Below the pieces are notes generated by a model. The model searched no databases and was not told where the DNA came from. It worked only from the letters and a program-made list of their open reading frames with translations. DNA of 23,288 nt from NCBI GenBank assembly GCA_023264085.1, contig JALQTF010000084.1:1-23288 (forward strand), written 5' to 3'. Numbering within the stretch: the stretch's first letter is position 1; every line of letters starts with the position of its first letter. Position numbers and translations under genes: made by a program. Shown piece after piece: positions 7,195 to 15,017 of this stretch. This DNA is from Acholeplasmataceae bacterium (GTDB lineage: Bacteria; Bacillota_I; Bacilli_A; Acholeplasmatales; Acholeplasmataceae).

Positions 7195-8271
7195 CTAAAA
7201 CTCTAATAAACGCTTAAGAGTCCTTAAAAAATATAGGGACCCTGTAATTAATATTGTATCATATTTTTCAGTTTTAATGCGCTCAATTATTTCCTGTATT
7301 TCAACCCAAACAGCTCCTTTTATATGAGCAATATCATTGAATTGAATGCTCTGTTGATGCTCGAAAGATGTGACATAAACATGTCCCGTATAAGTCATCA
7401 TCGTTTGAATCATGTCATCATATTTCTTTGTATTTAATATAGACATGTAAACCATCGGTTTTAATTGTTTTTTTTGTAATGTATCAATAAGTGCTTGGAT
7501 ACCTTCTAGGTTATGTGCACCATCAAAAATAACGTTGTGTGTTATATATTGAAATCTAAAAGGCATTGTTTTAAGAATAGAAAAAGGAAAAGAAGATTGT
7601 TGTTTGATTAAATTCAGTGCCTGAAATGCAAGTGATACATTATTTTCTTGATAATGAGGAAATACATGATCTTTCACGATAGGATAATCATTAATGAGTA
7701 CTGCAGATACTTCGTTGATTTGGTGTAAAAATACTTTTTTAATATCTTCATCTATCGATTTTGAAAGCAATACTTGCATACCTTTTTTTATAATGCCTGC
7801 TTGATGCGCTGCGATATCGTAAATAGAAGGCCCGATAATTTCAGCATGTTCTAAAGATGTAGAGGTGATGATTCCAATATCTGGTTGGATGACGTTTGTA
7901 GCATCATAAATTCCTCCAAGCCCAACTTCAATGATTGCGTAATCCACTTTTTCTTCACTAAACATTAAAAAAGCTAGCGCGGTATCTTGTTCAAACTCAG
8001 TTAATCCTGCACTAATCATTTCATGTTGATAAAAAAGGTATTTATTTAGGACATTTTTTATACTTTCATTTTGTATTAAAATATTATCAAATCTATCGAT
8101 TGTGAATGGTGAATAATAATACCCCACTTTATATCCAAGATGCTCTAACATTTGAGATAAGAAATAACCTGTAGATCCCTTCCCATTAGACCCTCCGATA
8201 TGAATCGTTTTATAAGAGTGCTGAGGATTATTTTTACTATTTAAATATGCTTTAATCGCAACTGTGTCCAT
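7195..8271 (-). CDS. folC: Folylpolyglutamate synthase (FolC, Mur ligase family)
   Basis: An ATP-dependent ligase that adds glutamates to folates, retaining them in the cell and making them better cofactors. The P-loop GSNGKGST is near residue 30. VGLGGIYDATN, TSTSLEHAEIIG with an AAHQAGIIKKG segment (metal and carbamylated-Lys region), and DGAHNLEG in the C-terminal domain are all diagnostic. At 358 residues it is shorter than the ~420 typical and the N-terminus lacks some 15 residues. I chose the ATG at 8269-8271, two bases after the ung stop (TAATTATG), as translationally coupled. A TTG at 8283 would add four residues. Neither has a clear Shine-Dalgarno. Whether it also has dihydrofolate synthase activity cannot be told. 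Confidence 0.92.
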   Translation of the reverse strand: MDTVAIKAYLNSKNNPQHSYKTIHIGGSNGKGSTGYFLSQMLEHLGYKVGYYYSPFTIDRFDNILIQNESIKNVLNKYLFYQHEMISAGLTEFEQDTALAFLMFSEEKVDYAIIEVGLGGIYDATNVIQPDIGIITSTSLEHAEIIGPSIYDIAAHQAGIIKKGMQVLLSKSIDEDIKKVFLHQINEVSAVLINDYPIVKDHVFPHYQENNVSLAFQALNLIKQQSSFPFSILKTMPFRFQYITHNVIFDGAHNLEGIQALIDTLQKKQLKPMVYMSILNTKKYDDMIQTMMTYTGHVYVTSFEHQQSIQFNDIAHIKGAVWVEIQEIIERIKTEKYDTILITGSLYFLRTLKRLLEF

Positions 8272-8273
8272 AA

Positions 8274-8915
8274 TTAACGCCAATCTATTGGGGTTATCCC
8301 GTGTGAGATCAAATATGCATTTGTATCTTTAAATTGATGAGATGTCAAAAAACCTCTATAAGAGGATAGTGGTGATGGATGGGATGTCTTTATGATAAGA
8401 TGTCTTTGATCAATCAAAGATTCGAATTGTTGGGCAAAAGAACCCCATAACAAAAATACAATGTGTTCTTTTTCATTGACAATCTTTTTTATCAAATGCT
8501 TTGTTAATGTTACATACGCATCACTTTTATGTGAAAGAGGTTTTCCTTCAATAACACTTAAATATGTATTCCAAAGTAAAACACCTTGAAGTACATAACG
8601 AGTTAAATCTCCATCATCATGATTAACATCAAACCCATTATATTCTATTGCTCTAAAAATATTTTTCAAAGATGGAGGTAATGGGTGTTTTTGACAACTA
8701 AATGCAAGCCCATTCGCTTGACCGGGTTGATGATATGGATCTTGACCGATAATCACAACCTTTAGTTGATCATAAGGAAGTAATTCTATAGAAAGATACC
8801 TCTGTTCTTTAGGAGGATAAACTTTGAAAAAAGCTTCATCTTTAGAAACCTGATCTAATATATCTTTCATGTATTCAGCTTTTATTTGTTGATTTAACCA
8901 TTCTTTTAATGTCAT
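8274..8915 (-). CDS. ung: Uracil-DNA glycosylase (family 1)
   Basis: Removes uracil from DNA and starts base excision repair. Motif A GQDPYHQPGQ (residues 57-66, catalytic Asp59) and motif B HPSPLSSYRGF (His179) are intact, as are the LPPSLKNIF and VLLWGSFAQQ segments. I place the start at the ATG 8913-8915, giving 213 residues and the family's usual N-terminus. The frame is open further, to an ATG at 8954, but that start lies inside the gap terminator hairpin and would add hydrophobic, unrelated residues. Only a weak AGAG precedes the chosen ATG. A promoter -10 box 8 bases upstream suggests a leaderless or nearly leaderless message. It is the first gene of the operon ending in dut. Confidence 0.95.
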   Translation of the reverse strand: MTLKEWLNQQIKAEYMKDILDQVSKDEAFFKVYPPKEQRYLSIELLPYDQLKVVIIGQDPYHQPGQANGLAFSCQKHPLPPSLKNIFRAIEYNGFDVNHDDGDLTRYVLQGVLLWNTYLSVIEGKPLSHKSDAYVTLTKHLIKKIVNEKEHIVFLLWGSFAQQFESLIDQRHLIIKTSHPSPLSSYRGFLTSHQFKDTNAYLISHGITPIDWR

Positions 8916-8922
8916 TAACTCT

Positions 8923-8950
8923 ATTATATATGAATAAAAAAAAGAGACAA
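8923..8950 (-). promoter_or_regulatory. Promoter of the ung operon, overlapping the gap terminator
   Basis: The minus strand has TTGTCT (8945-8950), a 16-base spacer and TATAAT (8923-8928). The -35 is the 3' arm of the gap terminator stem. The expected start of transcription is about base 8916, next to the ung ATG. Confidence 0.6.
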
Positions 8951-8968
8951 TCATGTTGTCTCTTTTTT
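8936..8968 (-). terminator. Intrinsic terminator after gap
   Basis: On the minus strand, AGAGACAA-CATGA-TTGTCTCT is flanked by A's and followed by T8. The eight-pair stem begins just after the gap stop codon. It is symmetric enough to work in both directions, although only gap needs it. Confidence 0.88.
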
Positions 8969-8970
8969 AA

Positions 8971-9984
8971 TTATTTAATGAATGATGCGAGTTTTTTAAC
9001 AGTTCTTACAAGTTGAGATGTATAGCTCATCTCGTTATCATACCATGCGAGTACTTTAACGAGTTGTTTACCATTTGCTTCAACGATTTGTGTTGCTAGT
9101 GAATCGAATAATGATCCATAAGATGTTCCAATGACATCAGAAGATACGATTGGATCAGTTAAATATTTTAATGTTTCGCTTTCTTGTGCTTTAACTGCAG
9201 CATTGACTTCTTCTTTAGTGACAGGTTTTTGTAGTTCAACAGTTAAATCTACAATAGACCCTGTTAATGTTGGTACACGTAGTGCTGTACCATCTAAACG
9301 TCCTTTTAACTCAGGAATAACAAGTCCAATTGCTTTCGCTGCGCCTGTAGAAGATGGGACAATATTAAATGCTGATGCACGACCACGTCTTGAATAAATA
9401 CCACCTTTGTGTGGTCCATCAACATTTGCTTGATCCGCAGTTAATGCATGTACTGTTGTCATAAATCCTTTTTCAATTCCAAAAGCATCGTTTAATGCTT
9501 TTGCAACTGGTGCTAAACAGTTCGTTGTACATGATGCACCACTGATGATATCTTCATCACCTGTTAATATATCATCATTTACATTGAACGCTACAGTTTT
9601 AACATTTCCTTTTGCTGGAGCACTAATAACAACTTTTTTAGCACCTGCTTCTAAATGCCATCCTGCTTTTTCTTCATCTGCAAAAAATCCAGTACATTCT
9701 AATACAACATCTACTTGTAATGATTTCCATGGTAATTCTTTTGGATCTCTAATTGCAGAAATAGGAATGGATTTTCCATCGACGACTAAATTAGATCCTT
9801 CATAACTTACACTGTCTACTTTAAAGCTTCCTTGTGCAGTGTCATATTTTAATAAATATGCAAGTGTTTCAGCATCTGTTAAATCGTTGATCCCAACCAC
9901 ATCGAATTGTGGATCTTGAGCTAACAAACGAAAAGCAAGACGGCCGATACGGCCAAAACCATTAATTGCGACTTTTATAGCCAT
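8971..9984 (-). CDS. gap: Glyceraldehyde-3-phosphate dehydrogenase, NAD-dependent
   Basis: Glycolytic enzyme that converts glyceraldehyde-3-phosphate, NAD and phosphate to 1,3-bisphosphoglycerate. The N-terminal INGFGRIGR Rossmann loop, Asp34 in GINDLTD (favouring NAD over NADP), the catalytic SCTTNCLAP (Cys152), the HALTADQ region with the activating His, and WYDNEMSY near the C-terminus are all present in 337 residues. The ATG at 9984 has a strong GGAGGAAA site. It is monocistronic, bounded by a terminator downstream and a divergent gene upstream. I found no clean promoter hexamers, but the shared upstream region carries a cre-like operator, consistent with carbon control. Confidence 0.98.
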   Translation of the reverse strand: MAIKVAINGFGRIGRLAFRLLAQDPQFDVVGINDLTDAETLAYLLKYDTAQGSFKVDSVSYEGSNLVVDGKSIPISAIRDPKELPWKSLQVDVVLECTGFFADEEKAGWHLEAGAKKVVISAPAKGNVKTVAFNVNDDILTGDEDIISGASCTTNCLAPVAKALNDAFGIEKGFMTTVHALTADQANVDGPHKGGIYSRRGRASAFNIVPSSTGAAKAIGLVIPELKGRLDGTALRVPTLTGSIVDLTVELQKPVTKEEVNAAVKAQESETLKYLTDPIVSSDVIGTSYGSLFDSLATQIVEANGKQLVKVLAWYDNEMSYTSQLVRTVKKLASFIK

Positions 9985-10073
9985 AATATTTTATTTCCTC
10001 CTCGAAATTTTTACCATTTATATTCTATCATAGGTCAAAGATTATTTCTACAAACAATATCAAAAACAATTTG

Positions 10074-10087
10074 TGTAAACGTTTTAA
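10074..10087. promoter_or_regulatory. cre-like (CcpA/LacI-family) operator between gap and the CYTH gene
   Basis: TGTAAACGTTTTAA matches the Bacillus cre consensus TGNAARCGNWWWCA at all positions except the C near the 3' end, and has the central CG on an AAACGTTT palindrome. It lies about 90 bases upstream of gap and about 26 bases upstream of the CYTH gene's -10 box. A CcpA-like regulator is encoded in this window. Confidence 0.5.
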
Positions 10088-10112
10088 TGTTTCAAAATTT
10101 TCAACTGATGTT

Positions 10113-10121
10113 TGTTATAAT
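10113..10121 (+). promoter_or_regulatory. Extended -10 promoter of the CYTH gene
   Basis: TGTTATAAT, an extended -10 element. No good -35 lies at 16-18 bases. Transcription should start near 10128, which makes the ATG at 10130 an unlikely start. Confidence 0.6.
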
Positions 10122-10144
10122 GTTCATATATGAGGAAACATAAG

Positions 10145-10708
10145 ATGAATAAAAATCATGAACTTGAATTTAAAACAATTATTTCGAAAGATCATTATCA
10201 CCATTTATTAGATAATTATGTCTTAAATGATAATATTTTTCTTCAAACAAATCATTATTTTGATACAAATGATTTGTTTTTATCCTCTCAATCAATCGTT
10301 TTAAGAATTAGGCAAAAAGGTGATCGCTTCTATAAATTGACGATTAAAAGTCAACAAGAAGGTAATGCTTTTGAATCTCACTTACTTCTTAATGCACTTC
10401 AAGCAAATAAGATGCTTCAAGAAGGATTTTCTGTAGAAGACTTTTTTCCAGACATAAAAGCAAATGTACATTTCATTGCTTCTATTGATAACTTTAGAGC
10501 TTCAATGCCTTACCAGCAAGGTATCATGTTTATAGATCGATGTGAGTACTGTGGTACAGTCGATTATGAACTGGAATATGAAGTCACAGATTATGTTATG
10601 GGAACGAATCAATTTGATATGTTTTTAAAAGAACACCATATTCCTAAATTAGCAACCAGAAGAAAAAGTGATCGTGCATTTAGTTGTAGTATAAAAAATA
10701 AAAAATGA
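10145..10708 (+). CDS. CYTH domain protein (triphosphate tunnel family, YjbK-like)
   Basis: The CYTH fold is an eight-stranded tunnel that binds triphosphates; members include adenylyl cyclases, thiamine triphosphatases and inorganic triphosphatases. The N-terminal ELEFK is the ExExK signature. YFDT, VLRIRQKGDRFYKLTIK (basic residues lining the tunnel), DYELEYEV (acidic metal ligands) and the C-terminal RRKSDRAF all fit. I chose the ATG at 10145 (187 residues). It lies 9 bases after GAGGA and leaves the signature at the usual place, whereas the in-frame ATG at 10130 coincides with the predicted transcript start. The substrate is unknown; Bacillus YjbK is the nearest relative I recognise. It ends in TGA followed at once by a terminator shared with spx. 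Confidence 0.85.
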   Translation: MNKNHELEFKTIISKDHYHHLLDNYVLNDNIFLQTNHYFDTNDLFLSSQSIVLRIRQKGDRFYKLTIKSQQEGNAFESHLLLNALQANKMLQEGFSVEDFFPDIKANVHFIASIDNFRASMPYQQGIMFIDRCEYCGTVDYELEYEVTDYVMGTNQFDMFLKEHHIPKLATRRKSDRAFSCSIKNKK

Positions 10709-10728
10709 CCTTTTAAGGTCATTTTTTT
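10701..10728. terminator. Bidirectional terminator between the CYTH gene and spx
   Basis: AAAAAATGACC-TTTTAA-GGTCATTTTTTT, with an A-tract on the left and a T-tract on the right. It overlaps the ends of both convergent genes. Confidence 0.88.
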
Positions 10729-11188
10729 AAGATGAAAGTTCTTCGTTTTGCATTTCTTCGAAATAGCGTTTTAATGCCGTTTGATAATCACAAGGTTTTG
10801 AATCAGGACAATCATTTCCCATGATAAGTTCTCTTAAGCGCCTTGGAATAAATACGCGAATTTCCTCTTCGTTGTATCCAACTTGCATTTTTTCACCATC
10901 TAATATTATTGGACGCTTGAGCACGGATGGATGATCGATGATGAATTGTTTTAATTCACTCATTTTCATATCCTCCACATCCAATGATTCTTCTTTAAAT
11001 ATTTTTGATCGTGTAGAGATGATATCTTCAAATCCATTTTCTGCATTTGACAACATTTTATCAATGTCTTCTATCGTGATGCGCTGACTAAATAAGTTTT
11101 TCTCATCATATTTAATTTTGTGATCATCTAACCATTTTTTCGCTTTCCGACAAGACGAACAACTCGGTGTTGTGAAGATCGTTATCAT
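10727..11188 (-). CDS. spx: Spx-family transcriptional regulator (ArsC-like fold)
   Basis: Spx binds the RNA polymerase alpha C-terminal domain and redirects transcription under disulfide stress. The redox switch Cys10-Ser-Ser-Cys13 (TTPSCSSCRKA) is intact. ENGFEDIISTRSKIF, Lys91-Arg92-Pro in LKRPIILD (Arg92 contacts alpha in Bacillus), and MQVGYNEEEIRVFIPRR match Spx rather than arsenate reductase. At 153 residues it is about 20 longer than Bacillus Spx. The added tail contains two more cysteines (Cys127, Cys133) and replaces the region that controls ClpXP turnover in Bacillus. The ATG at 11188 has an AAGGAGG site. A consensus promoter and a roughly 60-base leader with alternative hairpins precede it. 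Confidence 0.9.
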   Translation of the reverse strand: MITIFTTPSCSSCRKAKKWLDDHKIKYDEKNLFSQRITIEDIDKMLSNAENGFEDIISTRSKIFKEESLDVEDMKMSELKQFIIDHPSVLKRPIILDGEKMQVGYNEEEIRVFIPRRLRELIMGNDCPDSKPCDYQTALKRYFEEMQNEELSS

Positions 11189-11251
11189 GTCTTCCTCCTT
11201 AAGAGATAGGTTTCATCCTATAGCACTACATAGGTTATCTAACTTACCTGC
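11189..11251 (-). promoter_or_regulatory. spx leader with mutually exclusive hairpins
   Basis: In the RNA, CCTAT (11230-11234), ATAGG (11217-11221) and a second CCTAT (11206-11210) lie in series. ATAGG can pair with either copy. The second copy is just upstream of the ribosome binding site. An outer AGATA/TATCT pair (11236-11240 with 11204-11208) would stabilise the first form. Confidence 0.35.
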
Positions 11252-11257
11252 GGAGTC

Positions 11258-11286
11258 ATTATATAACGTGATATGGTGTGATGCAA
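11258..11286 (-). promoter_or_regulatory. Promoter of spx
   Basis: The minus strand has -35 TTGCAT (11281-11286), a 17-base spacer and -10 TATAAT (11258-11263), close to the sigma-A consensus. Confidence 0.85.
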
Positions 11287-11356
11287 CCTTATTTTGACAT
11301 TTTTGTAACAAATTACATATTTTTTCATTGTTTTTTTCATCGTTTAAACCTTAATT

Positions 11357-11365
11357 TGTTATAAT
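11357..11365 (+). promoter_or_regulatory. Extended -10 promoter of pepF-trpS
   Basis: TGTTATAAT lies 28 bases before pepF, with only a weak -35 (TTCATC at 18 bases). A second candidate further upstream has a perfect TTGACA at 11294-11299 but a poor -10 (TATTTT). Confidence 0.6.
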
Positions 11366-11393
11366 AAAGTAAATTATTCGAAAGGACACATTT

Positions 11394-13157
11394 ATGTCAA
11401 CATGGAATTTAAGCCCATTTTATGAGAATGAAACCTTATGGGATGAAGATTTTTTGAAATTTAAAAACTCAGTAGAGAGTTTGTCAACATTTAAAGGAAC
11501 ACTAAATACTCAAAAAGGGTTAAAAACTTTTTATGAGTTTGAAGAAACACTCACGAAACAATTTTATCGCTTATATGGTTATATTCACTTAAAAAGTGAT
11601 TTGAATTTAAAAGATCAACAACTTCAAGCGAAAACACAACAACTGATGGCAGTTATATCAAAAGTGAATCAGTTATCATCATTTGTAAGCCCAGAACTCA
11701 TCGGACTTGGAAAAGATCATGTCATGCAATTACTAGAAGGTGATGACTTTTTATCTTCATACCGATTCCCTTTAGAAAAATTATTTCATCAACAAGCCTA
11801 TGTCTTGGATGAAAAGTCTGAAGGTTTACTTGCAAACTTTTCTCCAACAAGACGTATTCCTTCGTCATTACATCAAGCATTAGCAATCATTGATAGAAAT
11901 GATGAAGACGTCACTTTTAGTGATGGTTCTAAGAAAAAAGTTGGCTCATCTAATTGGACATCACTTATTGGAGAGTTAGACAATCCTGATGATAGAAAAA
12001 AAGTCTTTGAAGCAACCTTTAGACGTTATGAACAAAATAAATCTGCGTTTGCAGCAACATATCAACTTGTATTAATGAACTTAAAAGCGAATGTCCAATC
12101 AAGAGGCTATACATCTTCTTTAGAAGCTGCTTTGCATGGAAATAACATTCCAACATCAGTCTTCCATAACTTAAAAGATGTCGCATATGAAAATACTGAG
12201 CCTATCAAGCGATACATGGCAATTCGTAAAAAACATTTAAATTTAGCAGATTATCATACTTATGACCGTTTTTTACATTTAGTTAAAGATACGAATACAT
12301 ATCCTTATGAAGACGCTAGACAATTATTTTTTGACGCTTTAGAAGGTTACGATGAAGAGTTTAGAAATAACCAAATAGAAGCTCTCGCAGAGGGATATGT
12401 TGATGCATATCCACAGGACGGTAAACGTACCGGAGCATATTCTTCTGGTTTATATGGTTTCCACCCATATATTCTTCTTAATCATGACGATACGTTATCT
12501 TCTGTGATGACACTTGCGCATGAAGCAGGACACTCAGCACATACGATTTTCTCAAACAAAGCACAACCGATGGCGATTGCAGATTATACCATTTTTGTTG
12601 CAGAAATTGCATCCACGTTTAATGAACAAGTTTTACAAGATCATTTAATTAAAATCGCGAAAACAAAAGAAGAAAAGATTGTTTTATTAGAAACAGCCAT
12701 TGATCGTATTATGGCAACTTTCTATCGTCAAACATTGTTTGCGACGTATGAGTTTTTAGCAAATGAAAAAGCAATGAATGGTGAACCTATCACTTCTGAA
12801 TCACTATCAAAAATTATGGTCGATCTCTATCAACATTATTATGGTTTGGATATTACGAAAGAAGTTTATAAACCTTATGTTTGGGCATATATTCCACATT
12901 TATTCCATACACCATATTATGTATATCAATACGCAACATCATATAGTGCCTCTTTTAAAATTTATAGCGATGTTAAAAATGGTGTTCCAAATGCAATGGA
13001 AAACTATAAAGCAATGCTTAAATCTGGCGGAAGTGCCTATCCTGTGGATCAAGCAAAACTTGCAGGTGCAGATTTAACGAAAAAAGAAACCTTTACTGCT
13101 GTTGTCACTAGATTACATGAATTATTAGATGAATTAGAGGCAGCATTAAAAGAATAG
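11394..13157 (+). CDS. pepF: Oligoendopeptidase F (M3 metallopeptidase)
   Basis: Cytosolic zinc peptidase of family M3 that cleaves short oligopeptides, probably for peptide recycling. The HEAGH zinc motif is at residues 376-380, with the third ligand Glu expected in the following FVAEIASTFNE segment. The N-terminal oligopeptidase-F domain and the C-terminal YVYQYATSYSASF and KSGGS stretches are typical of PepF. At 587 residues it is of normal size. The ATG at 11394 follows an AAAGGA site. trpS starts 7 bases after its TAG stop, and that stop forms part of the trpS ribosome binding site, so the two are co-transcribed. Confidence 0.96.
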   Translation: MSTWNLSPFYENETLWDEDFLKFKNSVESLSTFKGTLNTQKGLKTFYEFEETLTKQFYRLYGYIHLKSDLNLKDQQLQAKTQQLMAVISKVNQLSSFVSPELIGLGKDHVMQLLEGDDFLSSYRFPLEKLFHQQAYVLDEKSEGLLANFSPTRRIPSSLHQALAIIDRNDEDVTFSDGSKKKVGSSNWTSLIGELDNPDDRKKVFEATFRRYEQNKSAFAATYQLVLMNLKANVQSRGYTSSLEAALHGNNIPTSVFHNLKDVAYENTEPIKRYMAIRKKHLNLADYHTYDRFLHLVKDTNTYPYEDARQLFFDALEGYDEEFRNNQIEALAEGYVDAYPQDGKRTGAYSSGLYGFHPYILLNHDDTLSSVMTLAHEAGHSAHTIFSNKAQPMAIADYTIFVAEIASTFNEQVLQDHLIKIAKTKEEKIVLLETAIDRIMATFYRQTLFATYEFLANEKAMNGEPITSESLSKIMVDLYQHYYGLDITKEVYKPYVWAYIPHLFHTPYYVYQYATSYSASFKIYSDVKNGVPNAMENYKAMLKSGGSAYPVDQAKLAGADLTKKETFTAVVTRLHELLDELEAALKE

Positions 13158-13164
13158 GAGTATT

Positions 13165-14154
13165 ATGAGATTAGTATCTGGCATTAAACCTACAGGTGGA
13201 TTAACATTAGGAAATTATATCGGTGCCATCCAACAATTTGTTCAACTTCAAGATGAATTAAAAGATGCTGAATTCTTTATTTTTATTGCTGACTTACATG
13301 CAATCACCACACCTATTGAAAAAGCAACACTTAAAAAAAATATAAAAGATATTGCTGCACTTTACATTGCATGCGGATTAGATCCAGAACGAGTGACGTT
13401 ATTTGTTCAATCTGAAATACCTGAACATAATCAGTTGGCATATGTTATGGAATCTACTGTATATATGGGTGAGCTTGAACGTATGACACAATTTAAAGAT
13501 AAACGTCAAAAACAAACAGAAGGCATTCGTAGTTCATTGTTTACGTATCCAGCACTCATGGCAGCAGATATATTACTATATGATGCAGATATTGTGCCAG
13601 TCGGTGAAGATCAAAAACAACATTTAGAACTCACAAGAGATTTAGCAACACGTTTTAACAATACTTATGGAGACACTTTTATTGTTCCCAAAGGATATCA
13701 GCCTAAAACTGGTGCAAAAATTAAATCCTTAAGTGATCCAACAAAAAAAATGGATAAATCTTCAGATAACCAAAAATCGTATATTTTGATGCTCGATGAT
13801 TTAAATCAAGTTAAAAATAAAATTAAATCTGCAGTTACTGATTCTGAAGCAAAAATCTATTATGATGTAGAAAACAAACCCGGCATTTCTAACTTATTAA
13901 CTATTGATGCTGCATTACTAAAAACAACGATTGAAGACCGTGTTAACCACTATAAGGACATGAGTTATCAAGACTTTAAATTATCTGTTGCAGATCATGT
14001 TGTATCTGCATTAAAACCAATTCAAGAAAAATATCATGCACTCATTAAGGATCCTTCATTAGATGCCATCTTAGATGCAGGAAGAGATAAAGCAAAAATG
14101 TTTGCACATAGAAAAATTCAAAAAGTTTACAAAAAAATTGGATTCCAAAGATAA
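13165..14154 (+). CDS. trpS: Tryptophanyl-tRNA synthetase
   Basis: Class I synthetase that charges tRNA-Trp. The TLGNYIG segment (residues 14-20) is the HIGH-equivalent, and KMDKS (195-199) is the KMSKS loop. GEDQKQHLELTRD and the MADILLYDADIVPVG region are TrpS signatures. At 329 residues it has the usual size of the Firmicute enzyme. The ATG at 13165 uses AGGAG overlapping the pepF stop. No T-box leader precedes it, unlike in Bacillus; expression follows the pepF promoter. A strong terminator lies at its stop codon. Confidence 0.97.
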   Translation: MRLVSGIKPTGGLTLGNYIGAIQQFVQLQDELKDAEFFIFIADLHAITTPIEKATLKKNIKDIAALYIACGLDPERVTLFVQSEIPEHNQLAYVMESTVYMGELERMTQFKDKRQKQTEGIRSSLFTYPALMAADILLYDADIVPVGEDQKQHLELTRDLATRFNNTYGDTFIVPKGYQPKTGAKIKSLSDPTKKMDKSSDNQKSYILMLDDLNQVKNKIKSAVTDSEAKIYYDVENKPGISNLLTIDAALLKTTIEDRVNHYKDMSYQDFKLSVADHVVSALKPIQEKYHALIKDPSLDAILDAGRDKAKMFAHRKIQKVYKKIGFQR

Positions 14155-14184
14155 AAAAAGACATCACATGATGTCTTTTTTTAT
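14153..14184. terminator. Bidirectional terminator between trpS and the lipid kinase gene
   Basis: AAAAAAGACATCA-CA-TGATGTCTTTTTTT, a long stem flanked by A- and T-tracts, sits between the two convergent stop codons. Confidence 0.9.
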
Positions 14185-15017
14185 CTTTTTATATGAATAT
14201 GGTTCATTAAACTTGTGACTTCGCCATCAAATTGAGCATATGTTTTCTTTGATGTAACTATGTTGATTTCGTTAGTTTGATAAAATTGTACATATGATTT
14301 AAATAGTTTATGCCATCCTAAATAGATTGTTGGAAAAATGATAAACAATAACCATTTCGGACAGTCTTTAACAACTACTACTTCCAACGTTTTCGAGGAC
14401 CTGCTTGCATTAGGTGCAATTTTCATACCACCACCAAAATATACACTGTGCATCACAGCAACAAACCATGTTTTTTTAATTTCTATGGTTTGATCTTGCA
14501 TCTGTAAGGTCATCGCCATAGGTTGATATGATGATAATCCTTTAAGTGTCGCTTTAAAAAATCCTAATTTTGATTTTTTTAATCTACTCTCATCAACAAT
14601 ATGTCCAACATATCCATCTAAACCTATACCAACACCGTTGATAAAATATTGCTTCTTCTCATGAAACACAACATGAGGTAAATCTAAAAGTGATTGTTTG
14701 ACAGAAATGATTTTATCTTTTGACTTGATGCTCCTCAAAAAATCATTTCCTGTTCCTGCTTGAACCATCGCAACATCTTGAGATACTTGATGAATGTTGA
14801 TGCTATTTACAAGTTGATGTAAAGTGCCATCACCACCAACAATCACAAATCGATCGGTTGGTTTGAATTGTTCTAAAAAACCATCGGCATCCCCAATGGT
14901 TAATACATTTTTTAGAACGACTGCATGACCTTGTTTACGTATCATGTTTTCGATTTTACTTAATAGCTTTTTGTTATTTCCTAAACGAGATTTAGGATTA
15001 TATAAAATAATTGTCAT
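14181..15017 (-). CDS. Diacylglycerol kinase-family lipid kinase
   Basis: DgkB/YegS-type lipid kinase, soluble and membrane-associated, which phosphorylates diacylglycerol or related lipids. The signatures are YNPKSRLG at the N-terminus, VGGDGTLHQLVN (nucleotide-binding GGDGT), QAGTGNDFLRS, and FDGEV near the C-terminus. At 278 residues it is slightly shorter than the ~300 typical. The ATG at 15017 directly abuts the tyrS stop (TAAATG) with no Shine-Dalgarno, so translation depends on tyrS. The exact substrate is not determinable; DgkB is the likely Firmicute counterpart. Confidence 0.88.
   Translation of the reverse strand: MTIILYNPKSRLGNNKKLLSKIENMIRKQGHAVVLKNVLTIGDADGFLEQFKPTDRFVIVGGDGTLHQLVNSINIHQVSQDVAMVQAGTGNDFLRSIKSKDKIISVKQSLLDLPHVVFHEKKQYFINGVGIGLDGYVGHIVDESRLKKSKLGFFKATLKGLSSYQPMAMTLQMQDQTIEIKKTWFVAVMHSVYFGGGMKIAPNASRSSKTLEVVVVKDCPKWLLFIIFPTIYLGWHKLFKSYVQFYQTNEINIVTSKKTYAQFDGEVTSLMNHIHIKR

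Noticed and set aside
9131..9805. Two plus-strand open frames (9131-9397, 9545-9805) opposite gap
   Set aside because: They are antisense to a highly conserved gene, have no ribosome binding site and no recognisable protein features. Codon bias of gap explains the open frames.
12778..13077. 99-codon frame within pepF on the same strand
   Set aside because: It is an out-of-frame shadow of pepF, with low-complexity composition and no ribosome binding site.
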